64,000 bases of DNA, taken from the NCBI GenBank assembly GCA_050084515.1, contig CM114274.1, positions 36,518,001-36,582,000 on the forward strand. Direction: 5' to 3'. This DNA comes from Blasia pusilla (taxonomy: Eukaryota; Marchantiophyta; Marchantiopsida; Blasiales). A program made the translations under genes and the position numbers. Under the pieces are notes generated by a model. That model searched no databases. It was not told the DNA's origin and saw only the letters and a program-made list of their open reading frames with translations. Positions within the stretch are counted from its first letter, which is position 1; every line of letters starts with the position of its first letter. This document shows positions 30,471 to 41,764 of the stretch, one piece after another.

Positions 30471-31700
30471 GGGACTTTTAGAGCTGTCTTCGTCTCTTAT
30501 CCCTAGCCAATTGCGCTAGTGCTTGAATTCCCTTCTCCTGTCTTGCTGGGATTTTCCCTTCGGATTCTCATCTTTCAAGATAGACGGGTTTCTCCTCCTC
30601 TGTAAGATTTTCTGGAGTACAGGAGATACCCACGGATTGAGTTGAGATCCCTCTCGTCGCTTTTTGCCATCTCTGAAGTCTTGTGAGAAATACTTGGCAT
30701 ACTGGAGGGCGACCTTCAGATATCTCTTATCCCCGCACCTCAAGAGAACCTGCGTCGAAAGGTTGTTTTCTGAAAGTAGCTCGTTTGCCCAGACATTTCT
30801 TCCATGGTCCTAAAATCTGCCACGAATGGAAAGATGACCGCATACCAGTCAAGTAGCGTACATTTCTAGTCCAACATTGACATCCTTTTCTCTCTGTGTG
30901 TCTGGTGAGAAGGCATCATGTGCATCAAACGAGGCCTCGTGGAAGTGAAAGGTCGCAAAGTTCTTGAGTTCTTCTTCCGAGAATACCCGCATATCATAAA
31001 ATTGTTGTTGTTGCAATCATTAAAAGTTTCCGAATCTCTTTCATGGTTGAAAAGGTGGAGAAACGTCCAAAAGCTCCTTCGTGGTACCCTGATCCGCAAC
31101 TACTCCCCCATCTCGACCGACCATTCCGAAATTCCCTGGACACTCACTTCTTCCGTTGCTATCGCCCACGGCCAACCTCCAATTTCGCCGAGTCTCGATA
31201 TCGCAACGCGGATCCGTCACGTGCATGTGTGTGCGGACTGATAGTGGTAAGAAGCTCCTGCTAACGTCTGCTGTCGTCTTTCCCACGACAAGCGCCCCCA
31301 ACATTTTGTTCTTGCTTCTATTGGTCCCATGTAGTTACTGAGCGACTGAACGAGTGAAAGAATGTGAGAGGGAGCGCATCGTCATGAACGCCATGCAGTC
31401 AGTCAATCTACACTCGGGAAAGTGTGTGAAGACAAAGCGAAAGGGCTTCGTCCATCTCGTCTTCCCACTGTCCACGCGTCATGAATCGTCCTAAGCGCCA
31501 TGCATTATGCAACGGCCCATGATAAGCTTGAGCTCGACATATGAACGAGCACACCGAAGGGAACGAAGGCATGGGATCTTTCAACACTCGTTCCGTGGTT
31601 TCGAAAGCATTCCCCCCCCCAACCACCGCATTTGTTCCTTGCCCATGGCATGGCTTGGCTTGGCTTGTTGTTCAAAAAGTGCTCACTCAAACTTGCTTTT
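30471..31700. other. Moderately GC-rich DNA, no gene resolved
   Basis: Several short frames on both strands (for example minus 31041-31304 and plus 31041-31264 overlap each other) show that openness here reflects composition. A possible donor (TGATAGTGGTAAGAAG, 31239-31254) exists. No family recognised. Confidence 0.35.
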
Positions 31701-33717
31701 TTCTAATGGCATTCTGTGCATAAAATATACTCATATCAGAATGACAAATATAAGAATAGAGAAATTATGGATGTAGGTAGGATTTTCTACAAATAGTGTG
31801 GAAGTAGTCTCTAATGTGGATAGGGACGAATGGAATGGAATGCACCAACTAGTAAATTTATTCACAGTACGGGCACCAACCACTCTGAGTATTAAGTTTT
31901 TCTTTTCTTAGAACTGGGGCTCAATTTTTTATCACTTTTCTCTTGCGTTGAATGATAAAATTTGTGAATTAGTGTTTTTCCACATGAAAAAAATCCACCA
32001 AAAGCCATCAATCTAGTGGAGATGGGAAAAGCATATTGCACCGGGAGCGTTCCAAAGCAGTTCAGAGCGTTTATGGTGACAGCACTAAATCTCATTTGCA
32101 CCTCATGGAACGGTATCCTTCAACACCTTTCATAGGACTTCTCCACATATCCACCAGAACGTGGTATCCACTCTAATTTCCTAACATCCCACATGTTCCA
32201 TCTTTTCTAATTTATTTCCATTATATCCATATGTTGGAAGACATAAGTTTTGATCCATATTGTGGTTATGCCCATGTGTTTTTTGGATATGTTCATGAAC
32301 AAAACAAGTAAACAACTTTGGGAATCCTAGTTTGGGCATCCCTAGAGGTATTCGTTCATGAACATATGTTTAGTAATTTATTAATATTATTCCCCCACAC
32401 CCTCTCAAAGGGGCCACACACTGGTTTGACCCTAGTAGCCAGTATTGAAGTCTAGAGCTCCTTTGGTGTGTTGTTTTTGGTTGATTCTGGTAAACGCGAA
32501 TACGCTACGTGATGGCAATTGTGTTTGGTCGTGCCTAGATCTTCTCTCGCCTTGCCCCCAATTAATGCCCGTATCGTCTTGGTCTGCTTACGACCCCTAC
32601 AAGTACCTGTCATTTTTCTTTCTCGTCGTCTAGGTTATCTGCGTGTACTCCACATGTGTTTAGTAATTTATTAATACTATTCCCCCACCCCCTCTCAAAG
32701 GGCCGCACACTAGTTTCAATCATAATAGAGGATTTTTGGGCACACACAGCAATACAATCACGTGTTTTTATCATATAGTACATAAATGATTTACATGTGT
32801 TTTAGTTAAGAACTATTAAGATTGATCTACTATCTTAAAGTTCATACATCAACTCAAGTGACAGTTTATTGTCGTGGAGGCGTGCACATCTACATTGTTA
32901 TACAGTGGAAAGTGCACATATAAACCACGAGCCAAAATCATCAACATTTGAAATCCACAAAAATCTCTTTCAATATTTAATAATCTAATTAAGTATAGGA
33001 GAGAGCACATGGGAGTTTATGATTTGTCTAACATCTTTATTGCTGAACACTAGTCATCCAAGAAAATAACAAATTTGGATTCAAGCAAAAGAAGTACAAT
33101 CATTTGACAAACTACACTAAGAACTAATACATTATAACGAGTACTAGATTTCAAATTTTGATACGAGTGAAATTGAGTTTACTTTCAACATTCCATAGGT
33201 TGAATACTAATCTCTGTATTTACTTTTTTACATTGAGTGAAATTTTTGGTGAGATTTTGGACACACAATCTTATCATTGATAGGTCATCTTGGGTGAGCT
33301 TTCCATAGGTTATTGTAGTATTATACCTTGCAAATGCTCTACACCTTTTTCTTAACCCTTGAGTAGAGAAACAATTACATTACTTTATTCAAAATTCAAT
33401 ATTTGCATAGGTTCCATTAGGAGAATCCACTAAAGTTATTAATATAGAGTACAATGCATGCACTTTCAAAAGTGCTCTCTTTCCCAGCGTGCCTTACATG
33501 AGAACAAACTTTTATAGGGGGCACTAATGAAAAGTGCGAATTTGAAATTCCAACACAATTCTGCATTCTCAAAAGTGATTTTTCTTTTCATAAATCTTAT
33601 CATAAGGGCTAAGAGTTCAATAGGGCCAAATAGAAAGGTATAGCTTTGATAACCAAACATGAAGATTTATTTTGTGAAGTTAGTATTTCACAAGGGCTAA
33701 GAGCTTCTTTGGGACAA
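31701..33717. other. AT-rich DNA with one local duplication
   Basis: Mostly A/T-rich with no gene. A phrase of about 65 bases starting at GTTTAGTAATTTATTAATA occurs at 32368-32430 and again at 32658-32720, both continuing TTCCCCCAC and CCTCTCAAAGG. The intervening 225 bases are unrelated. Confidence 0.6.
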
Positions 33718-33965
33718 ATCAATGTCCGGGGAGAACGGGGGTTACGTGTTGACCTAGCCGGAAGAAATTTAGAATTTCCGATTCAGTTTTTTAGTCACCA
33801 GCCAAAAACCGGCGGAATAGAGGGGTTCTCCTTTATATTTGTATCTCTTTAGCCGGCCGGATTCAAGAACATTTCAAAATTTACCGTTCTCGTCTGTAGA
33901 GACCAGAAATGTATCAATTTTCGTAAAAAAAACTACCCGGACTCTGGGACAAATACAAAGTTATG
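33718..33965. repeat. Dispersed 245 bp repeat, copy A
   Basis: Collinear with 53448-53690. Shared phrases include AATCAATGT, GTGT(T/C)GACCTAGC(C/T)GGA, AATTTCCG(A/T)TTCAGTTT, TCTCCTTT and AAAAAACTAC. The pair is diverged, in the same orientation, non-coding, and has no clear terminal inverted repeats. Confidence 0.75.
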
Positions 33966-34440
33966 AGTTTTTAACTATTAATTATTTTATAAGTTGTAAT
34001 AACATGGAGGTGAATCCAGCAAGTGGTGCACACTTTCCTCTCTTTGAGGTTCCCTCCTTGGCAATCATGTTTCTATAATTGCAACTACTATTCCTTTTTC
34101 CATAAAGGGAATTAGGTTTTGTGTTGTTTTCACTTTTTCATTTCATATTATTTTCACTTTGAACCCATTGATTTAACCTGGTGTTAGTAATTCTCACCTT
34201 TTCCACAACCTCCTAGTTAAAGAGAAATGCTTCTCCTCTCCTAAGCGCGTTTCAAGGTTGGCTACGAGTGTTATCTCTAGTAGCTCAAATAGGTAAGAAA
34301 TATAATTTGGGATATATAACAAATATTCTCACTTGTGTACAAGGCATATTTCATCATTCCCCCGTGCAAACTGTTATATTTGTCACCCTCTGTTCTTTTA
34401 TTTCTACCATCCCATGCTATCATCCTACTTTGGCCCCAGT
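33966..34440. other. AT-rich DNA, nothing recognised
   Basis: No coding or structural feature seen apart from a weak open frame that runs into the next duplication. Confidence 0.5.
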
Positions 34441-34670
34441 TAGAATCATCTTGAGGTCCCTCTTTTACATGCTTTCCTCCATGGGGATGAAATACCTCAT
34501 AGGGACTATGATCCTTCCTTTTCCAATATTTCTACCGTAAGAAATGTAGAGTGGTAGAATTATCTTGAGGTCCATCTTTTACATGCTTTCCTCCATGTGG
34601 ATGAAATACCTCATAGGGACTATAATCTTTGCTTTCCAGTATTTCTTTCTACCGTAAGAAATGTAGAGTG
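34441..34670. repeat. Tandem duplication, about 115 bp
   Basis: AGAAT(C/T)ATCTTGAGGTCC begins at 34442 and again at 34556. Both copies continue CTTTTACATGCTTTCCTCC, ATGAAATACCTCATAGGG and ACCGTAAGAAATGTAGAGTG. There are few differences, so the duplication is recent. Confidence 0.9.
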
Positions 34671-36406
34671 GGTGGAGACTGCCTCCATTAGTTTATTACA
34701 CAAGCAAAAGTGTTACCAAATTCTAAAGTTTGTCTCGAAGTCATACTTTGAGAGGCCCTTACCTTAATCTTCAGAGGATTACAGGAAGAACTTCGCACAT
34801 GTACTTTGTTTTCAAGATGATACTTTTCGGTTACACCTCATGGGCTATATGACACTCCCTCCCCCTCATGACAAAGCTCATGGAAAGAAGCACTTTGAGA
34901 GGAGATCTATGTTTGAATTCAAAGTTGCGCATTTGGGTGTCACCCTTTACGATTTGTTTTACTGCCATGAAGGCGCGTAGAGGAGGAGAAGAGCACTCTT
35001 GCAAGTGAACGCACGGAGTTTTTTCGTATCAACTTTGCAACCCTTGGGTTTTTCGAGGATGACTCTATAGGTTGTTCTTTGCTGCTCGCCGTCACAGAAA
35101 TTAATCGCGCGCACTGCGTGCTCTGGCCATTCGGTCATGGCAGAGGGACCTGGAGAGGCAGGTGGTGAGTGGAGTAGGCTGCCGACATTTGCTCATCGTG
35201 TGCGATTGGACGTGCTTGGACGGAAATTAATGAGTGGACTTGCTCTTCTCACGTTCGGTTGTCGTGATGGGAGATAAGTCCTTCGAGAAACGACCACCGC
35301 GTTTCAACATATGTCGGCCGCAAGCACTGCGCTTCGTCGTGGTTTGTGCAATGAGGAGCGAATGGAGCGCGTGAAATGAAATTGATTAGCCTTCGGTAGC
35401 TGACAGGCGTCCCAAGCTCATTCACAATCGCGCTTGGATGTCAGCGGTGACAGCTCAATTGAGGTCTCATTCCTGCACGAACTCCACTGCTTTCACAGCC
35501 AGAGGATATTGCATTTTCCCTCCGCAGATGGACAACTATCCCAAACCTGGGCATTCTAGCGAGGATTGAGGAGTACAAAATCTCCGTTCTCTTGCAGTTT
35601 CGCGAGCCAGGGAGGGCCTCCGATTCGACCCTTCTCGACGCCGTTCGACTTGTGTTGTGAAGTGCTCATCTTGTGTGCTGCACATGGACAATCGTTCACA
35701 GAATACATGGCCGAAGGAGACCGAATCCCAGAGACTGACTCATATCAGATGTCGGCAGACTCCGGGTGTGATCCTTTCGAAACATGGAAGACTATGGAGT
35801 GATGATTACAATAATAATGATAATAATTCAGCAGATTCATCCACGACCACATGCACATTCAGACATTCGCACTTTTCGTCAGCGCCACCAATTCGTCACA
35901 AATTCTGAACTCCAGCAGTCTCGGGGAGACAAGATAGTGGCGAAGGTGAAGAAAACGGCTGCTGACGCGAATTCCCATATGGAGAGAAAGGCACCATTAT
36001 GTATTCCAGTTTTTTTTAAAGTAATGTACACAAGGTCTTGAAATTAACCTCGACATCGAGAACCTGAGCAAAACGAATCTCACCGTCATCTATGCATTCT
36101 TGTAACGTTACTCCGGTAGGTAGGTGCTAAACTTTTGACACACGTTCGTACGAACGATCCAATTAGACATGCCGGAACTCCTTCCCGAGAAATTTACAAG
36201 GCAGTCAACTCCACACAAGCGCATGAGAGTGGCTTGATTACAAAAATGGAGAGGACTTATTTTGGGCATGTACATACTTTGGTGGCTTTCCACAAGACGA
36301 AACTAACTCATGGTACAACAGTGCCGAGTACGCACTCTTTCGATAACCGCCTTGGCTGGTTTTCCTTGATGATCTGAATTCGTAACTCAGATGTCACATC
36401 TTCTCC
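34671..36406. other. Probable 3' region of the minus-strand small gene, then AT-rich flank
   Basis: From about 35000 the DNA becomes GC-richer and stays so to the gene at 36407. It may be the 3' untranslated region and downstream flank on the minus strand. A few plus-strand frames (35566-35802, 35657-35908) have no recognisable product. 34671-35000 shows nothing. Confidence 0.35.
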
Positions 36407-37661
36407 TCACCGCTGTGCACGAGATTGCCTGCGGGAGAAGCGACGCCACTTTGGCGCTTCTGTTTGAGAGGATTGGAGCATCGACCACATCAGATGCACA
36501 TCGTCGTATCCACAAGATCGCACGTCGTTGTAAAGCCTCCCCATGCCCCGAGCTGCACGATCCCGGACGCACATTGTCAGCACATTACACTCACAGACGG
36601 GAGCCAAAGTTGCATGAACTCCAAACGAATCACTCGACAACGAGAAACGGAGTGACAGAACGCGCTCGTTGTCAAACGCCAGGTACACCATCGGGACCTA
36701 AGGGCACAGGAATTGGACCTAGAGGAGCATCCATCAGGCGTTCAAAGCAAATGCAGGCCGCCTCCAGAGACTCAGGCAACCCGACCGCCGGGGCAGAGGC
36801 GCGCACGTTTAAACTGTTCGGCATCACAGACGATCGACTCAAGACAGGAAATCCCATACAGACGCATCAGTGGTAGCAGGGAACCCCTTGAGGGAGCAAA
36901 TCTATCGTCAGGATCTCGTGCGAGGAGACTCGCAGGAGAATTGAAGTGGGAGAGGATTTGAGAGTTCTCCAGAACTCAGAATGCCGCAAATTGAGATGTG
37001 CAAATGGTAGGCAGAGATGATGGATAACATTCATCAGCGTACCCTGCGTACCTTCAATCCGTACCCTGCGTACCTTCAATCCGGAGATACAACCCAGACA
37101 GAGTTTTTTCGCCCCAAGATTACACTACAGTCCTAACCATTCCAACGTCCCTTCCTCCCAGGGCACATCTAACTCAGAATGGTCATGCGGATTCTCTAAT
37201 TCAGAATACTCATACGGATTCTCTCAAACAAATCCTTCACGGTACACTCGGAAACCCCTCCAGAGACTCAAAGAGCAGAGGCTTCCTCTATCATGCTTAA
37301 ACAAGCAGAGCGGCAGAAAGGGAGCCGAGCGATTGCCAACTCCGACCTATGGATGTGGATCGGGATTCTTGAAGGAGAGCCGAGATGAGAGGGTTAGATC
37401 CACGAATCGGGAACCGGGGTCCATGCCCCGAGCTAACGGAAGCTAATCACTGCAGGCCGAGGGCTCACGAGCCGATTAACAATTGTGGCCGCGGCAGAGG
37501 CAGAGGAACTCCAGCGTGAGAGATCGTCACGAGGAGAGGCGGGAAAAGGCGAGATGAAGGGAGAAGAACTTACAACGCTTGTGCGCGTGGTGAAGCTGTC
37601 TGCATGAGACAATGTCCCAGGCACGGCGCAGGGGGCCGGCTATTTTCCTCATCCATCCCAT
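36407..37661 (-). CDS. Two-exon gene for a 77-residue basic protein of a small plant family
   Basis: Exon 1 is 37661-37574 and exon 2 is 36552-36407, both minus strand. ATG (37661-37659) lies in AAGCCATGG, a good context. Exon 1 encodes MGWMRKIAGPLRRAW and ends CACAAGCGTT|GTAAGT. Exon 2 follows TCGTGCAG| and begins CTCGGGGC. Joining them completes a Ser codon (T+CT) and gives KRSRGMGRLYNDVRSCGYDD with no frame loss, ending in TGA at 36409-36407. The intron is 1,021 bp. From memory, short plant proteins that begin MGW-L, have a basic LxxLW helix and a core 'Y-(D/E)DV(K/R)SC..(E/D)DV..(L/M)WS(I/M)L' match this layout; their function is not known to me. There is no signal peptide or membrane helix; the N-terminal half is an amphipathic, basic, Trp-containing stretch that could bind membrane or a partner. 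The tail (WRRFSRRQSRAQR) is strongly basic. It is the best-supported host gene here. Confidence 0.78.
36553..37573 (-). other. Intron of the small minus-strand gene
   Basis: The GTAAGT donor (plus-strand ACTTAC at 37568-37573) and GTGCAG acceptor (plus-strand CTGCAC at 36553-36558) bound 1,021 bases. Inside is a direct 22 bp duplication (GTACCCTGCGTACCTTCAAT plus CC) at 37039-37060 and 37061-37082. The open plus-strand frame 36391-36876 is antisense text across exon 2 and the intron and is not a gene. Confidence 0.75.
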
Positions 37662-38435
37662 GGCTTTCTTACGACCCTGCGGAGAGACGAACTTGGGTCG
37701 ATGTGAAGAAGATACCACAGACGCAAAATTGCTCTTCACAACAACCACTTCCTTCTCCCCCACACCTCTCTCCCCGCTGCTGCTGATGCTCCCACTTCTG
37801 CGGATCGACCACGTCCGGGCCCTGCCTCGAGTCCTCGCCCCCAGTCCGCAATCGCTGGTGCCAATTTCGCAGCCCTCTGCACCGCTTCTCCTCCCACTGT
37901 CGCCGATCTCCCTCGCACCTTTGCGAGAACTCTTCTTCTTAATCCTCAACATCTCCACGCCCTCGCGGATCGATCGCGCGAGCGGAACGTGTGCCATGCG
38001 CCGCGTGTGCCCTCCTTCCTGGCCCTCCCCTCACCTTCCCCCTCACCGCGTCATCTCCCAGAAATCCCTCCGCCCTTCCCTCCCTTTTCTCCTCCTCAAC
38101 TCTCTGCCCGCCACCGGCCCTCCCGGTCGCCCCTCCCCAAACCCTAAGCGCCTCTCTCCTTCACATGTGCGTATGCCCGTCTCCGGCGCCCGCACGACAA
38201 AACGGTCGGCGGGCTCCGTCCGTCCGTCCGTAGCCGGACGGAGCCGCCGACGTCCCACAGCCGTTTCTTTTTCCCTCTTCTCGCGCCTCCGCCTCCTTCC
38301 TCTTTACGGCCCGCAATTGCTAGGATCCTCTAACAGTTTAGGCGGGCCGCTCATGATGGTCTGGAGGTGGGCCGGGGGGGGGGGAGGAGTGGGAGGGGGT
38401 TTAAACTTCAAAGTACGTACAGCTACAAGATCCTA
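37662..38435 (-). promoter_or_regulatory. GC-rich leader and promoter region of the small gene
   Basis: On the minus strand the frame stays open upstream of the ATG to 37997, but the text is low-complexity and unlike the family start, so I treat it as 5' leader. A good acceptor, TCTCTCCGCAG|GGTCG (exon side at 37676), suggests a leader intron. The region is purine-rich on the minus strand (many GGAGG, GAGAA). No TATA box was found. Beyond about 38435 composition falls. Confidence 0.4.
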
Positions 38436-38884
38436 GTTTTAGATCGGGCCACCTGGAATGCCTCCTTCATGAACAACAACTGAAGTTACTGAACCCCTAT
38501 GGTTTATATTTTCTTAATTCCCCCCGCCCTCGTGTTCGTCTAATCCTCGAATCAAATATGTTCCCTAGGTGTTATGCACATGAGCGGCTAGGATAGGTAG
38601 TGGTTATGTGGGTCTGGTTGGGGGGGCCGTTTTTCACTCGCTATAGTAACTAATCCATTTGTTCGTTAAATTTGAACCCTAAACGCTCAGCTCAATTAGT
38701 GGTCTATTTTCATTCATTTGTTTTCTATTCCATCTTTTTCGAACTAAGCATGGGGTGAAGGGCCGATGATGTTGCACACAAATTAAAAGAAATTTGTTGT
38801 TGTCCCTAATATGAATAATAAATTTTTTTAATCCTATTTTCATGTGTGAAACATGTGTTTCCAAATCCATAAGGTACTTTCCGA
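38436..38884. other. AT-rich flank
   Basis: No gene or repeat recognised; ends at the A that precedes the mini-Helitron. Confidence 0.5.
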
Positions 38885-39074
38885 TCTATATTATTAAAAG
38901 AGGGCGTGTCATCACCTCAAGACCCCGTCATCAGTGATGACACATGCTTGTTTTAGTTCGTTTTGGTATTGACACGTGTAATACCTGCGTGCATGCTCGC
39001 CCGCCCTCATAAGAGTGTTTGCCCCACCCTCACGGGTGATTTTTCACCCATGTAGGGCACGAGCATTATACTAG
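38885..39074 (+). mobile_element. Mini-Helitron, 190 bp, both termini intact
   Basis: The 5' end reads A|TCTATATTATTAAAAGAGGG and the 3' end GAGCATTATACTAG|T, so the element is bounded by TC and CTAG and sits between host A and T as Helitrons do. Ten or more bases before the CTAG lies a hairpin, ACGGGTGA-TTTT-TCACCCAT (about 39028-39049). There is no coding capacity. It would have been moved by a Rep/helicase supplied in trans, such as the one decayed at 46.3-49.6 kb. Confidence 0.85.
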
Positions 39075-39840
39075 TGATAATATAGTTATCGATAATGTTG
39101 GAGGAACGATGTTTTTCGCGGAAATCGACATCATATGTCAAGCGAATTTTAGTTAATCAAAGCCAAGCACTACTTGGCTGCCCAATGCAAAACCCTTCAA
39201 ACATCAAAACCAATTTTAAACATTGATCGATTCCTCTAAGTACTTTGCCCTTCATCTTCGGAAAGGGAGCTCGTGACTCATTGAATATTTAGTTCAAGAA
39301 GTTCAATGAGTCACTTCTCATGCCTCATATCGTTGGAAGTTCATACATTTCCAACTAAATATTCCAATATCGCTCACAAAGAATTAAAACCAGTATCGAT
39401 GGTTGCATGCACTACACATAAGGTACATGAGTTTTTGGTCCTTTAAAAAAGGATTGGTTTTAAATACTTCCTTTCAAGATGGTGGTAAAACCATTAGGTC
39501 GCCACGTGAGAAAGAAAAAACTCTCATTGCATTGCCTACCTCCTTCCCCTCTTGAGCGATTGTTGACATTTCATAAAATTTATTAACAAAAGGATCTATT
39601 CATTAAAATAAATTCCGAAATTATCGGAGGTATCATTTTTTGAAATTTGTTAATAAAATGGATCTATTCATTAAAACGAATACTAAAATTCATACATAAT
39701 TCCGAAATGCTAGAGGACAGGACCCATTATAACCGTTTCTACGTGCAACACCCATCTCTGTTTTGTTTGGGATGCGTAGGGGACTGCCGTAGGATAACCC
39801 GTTAGACTTAAAGAAATTGTTAGATTTCAAATACGTGAGG
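39075..39840. other. AT-rich DNA with a short internal duplication
   Basis: GGATCTATTCATTAAAA occurs at about 39592 and 39660 with related flanks (TTTATTAACAAAA / TTGTTAATAAAAT). Otherwise nothing seen. Confidence 0.55.
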
Positions 39841-40770
39841 TTACCGGCTAGTCGTAGACTTTAGTCGTTTCTTCCAGCGCGACCTTTCTTTCGTTCTTTC
39901 GTTCAAGTTGCATTTCAACGTATAGATAGATAGATAGATAGATGGATGGATGGATGGATACGAGTAAAGCGTGTCCAGCTCTTTCCGCTTTCTGTTCGTT
40001 CGCGCTTGAAATGGTGGAGGGAGTGGCGGGAGCCTATGAGTAGCGAGCTTCTCTGCAATGGCGTCCTGCCACGCGTCCGACTTGGCGGCCCTGGCGCTCC
40101 AATTTCTGAGCATGGAGGAATTCGGGGGGACATTAATATTGGTCCGTTCTCTAATCTGGGGACCTAACTGAAAGCCGCCAGGTGGCACTCTGGTCCTCGG
40201 CCCCGGAAAGGTCCGTCCAGATTTTTTGGTTTCGCCTTCGTACCCCTCTTCGGAAGCGACCACCACGTGGCTCTTCAAGAAACCGATCACTGCTTCCTGC
40301 TGAGACACGTGCCCGATCTGTGAACATCCACACTTTCGCCATCGACGCTCGAGTTTGGACGGCGCCAGTCCTTCCATGTATGACATTCCGCTGCACCGTC
40401 TGACTGCAGTTCGCCTTTGTCGGCATGGGCATTCGGACGAGAGCCCGAGATAAATAAACAAAATATTGACCGAGCTTTGACCGCGGGTATAGCCAGCGTG
40501 ACCAGTAGTAAGTAGCAAGTAACCGGTGCCTGTCCTTCTGCTTGCGCGGAAAGTCGATGGCGCGCACGCCGTCCATCGGACACGACGGTGACCGGCGACC
40601 CAAACCCAACGCTCCCTCCGTCCGTACCCACGTTGCACCTTGCATGGCTCCAGAACCTCTATCTTCCCTCCTGTACCTCCTCCCTTCCGGTTGACTTTGG
40701 CCAAATTTGGCTGTGGTCCCACCGTCCCAGTCGACCGCATCGGCGGCTGGCTAGCTGCCCGCCCAGCCAT
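39841..40770 (-). other. Long GC-rich open frame, coding status uncertain
   Basis: A 309-codon minus-strand frame. Most of its translation is compositional (Arg, Gly, Ser) and overlaps other open frames, so it is probably not one protein. The stretch at about 40040-40200 (GPRTRVPPGGFQLGP, NSSMLRNWSARAAKSDAW, then QDAIAEKLATH) looks more protein-like and could be an exon. The left end is set in a (TAGA)n/(TGGA)n microsatellite (39922-39960). Family unknown. Confidence 0.25.
39922..39960. repeat. (TAGA)n then (TGGA)n microsatellite
   Basis: Five ATAG-type units followed by four ATGG-type units in tandem, 39 bases in all. Confidence 0.95.
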
Positions 40771-40810
40771 GGGTTGGTGGGACTACTAACTCAGCTTCCT
40801 TCCGACGTTT

Positions 40811-40842
40811 TACTGTGACGTACTTCCAACCACGTCACAGTA
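40811..40842. promoter_or_regulatory. Inverted TGACGT pair (bZIP/as-1-like)
   Basis: TACTGTGACGT (40811-40821) and ACGTCACAGTA (40832-40842) are perfect 11 bp inverted arms around a 10 base spacer. Each arm carries TGACGT, the core bound by TGA-type bZIP factors. It lies in a GC-rich island about 40 bp past the start side of the minus-strand frame 39841-40770, where a promoter could be expected. Confidence 0.35.
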
Positions 40843-40869
40843 CAGTAGGGTCACTGCCCGTCCCAGCTA

Positions 40870-41492
40870 GCGCGTTTTCAAGTAAATAAATGATTCCTGG
40901 AAATATCCCGATTTCTTCATCTTTTTCACAGCCTCCTTTCTTTTCGAAAACCTCAGCGTATACAGAAGGGCATAGAATCTTCGCCATACATGTACAGGTC
41001 CATCATTTCGGGCATGCACATTTTATGAAGTTTTATATATTAGTTTTTACTATTAAAATTCTGGAAATTTATATTATTCCTGTGCTGCGACTGTCGTCTT
41101 TCCATTGCAGTTGTCTTTTCCATTTATGACGTATTCTAAATAATATACACTGCGTTCACGGAAGAGTTTACATTTGATCACTGTATTTATGATTATAATT
41201 CTAGAAAAATCTTCCTTTGAAAAACAATTTTTCAGATGTAGTAATTTTTTAAGGGGCATCCTATTGGGAAAAGATAAGGCAAGGATAAGCTAATTATAGA
41301 TAAGGAATCATTTAGTTCTAAAGCATTCTAGCTTTGATCATACTTGCATTTATACAATATGCTTAAAGAAGGAAATGCATAAGTATATTGTGGTGGAAAC
41401 ATTTTCTGAATTTAAAGTCCTCGTTGTGAAAGTAGACATGTGACGCCATAGGAAGTTTCCCTTCTTTAACCCCTATCATTTGCAATAGCATA
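40870..41492. other. AT-rich DNA, nothing recognised
   Basis: No coding frame of interest and no repeat match found inside the window. Confidence 0.55.
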
Positions 41493-41761
41493 TCTATCTA
41501 AACTATTAAGGGAGGAGTGCCTCCCATGGTCGCGCATATAAGATAAAAATTTGCAAAAACCATGCCCTCTTGTGATGACATGGTTTCCTTTGTTCAGAGC
41601 CGCTCAATTGGAGCAAATCAATCCATTGGTGAAGTTGCTCCACGTAAATTCACCCCTTCTTCCCTTGTAAAATGAAACGGACCCCTCCCCGATTAGGCAA
41701 CACTCCATTCTGAGATATATTAGAGCTTTATACACTCTAGAGTCCCCACATTTAGCACTAG
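41493..41761 (+). mobile_element. Candidate non-autonomous Helitron
   Basis: Starts A|TCTATCTAAACTATTAAGGG, then AGGAGTGCCTCCCATGGTC, related to the starts at 38885 and 56953. A CTAG|T end is available at 41758-41761, preceded by the palindrome ACTCTAGAGT. The 5' end is good; the 3' end lacks the usual GC hairpin. Confidence 0.45.
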
Positions 41762-41764
41762 TAG

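Noticed and set aside
36391-36876. Plus-strand frame of 161 codons
   Set aside because: It is antisense to exon 2 and the intron of the small minus-strand gene and has no protein-like character.
37527-37997. N-terminal extension of the small gene upstream of 37661
   Set aside because: The frame is open but the text is low-complexity. The family-like start is the ATG at 37661, and a CAG acceptor (TCTCTCCGCAG) lies between.
37612-38436. Plus-strand frame of 274 codons
   Set aside because: Pro/Ser/Leu-rich text produced by the pyrimidine-rich strand opposite the leader of the minus-strand gene.
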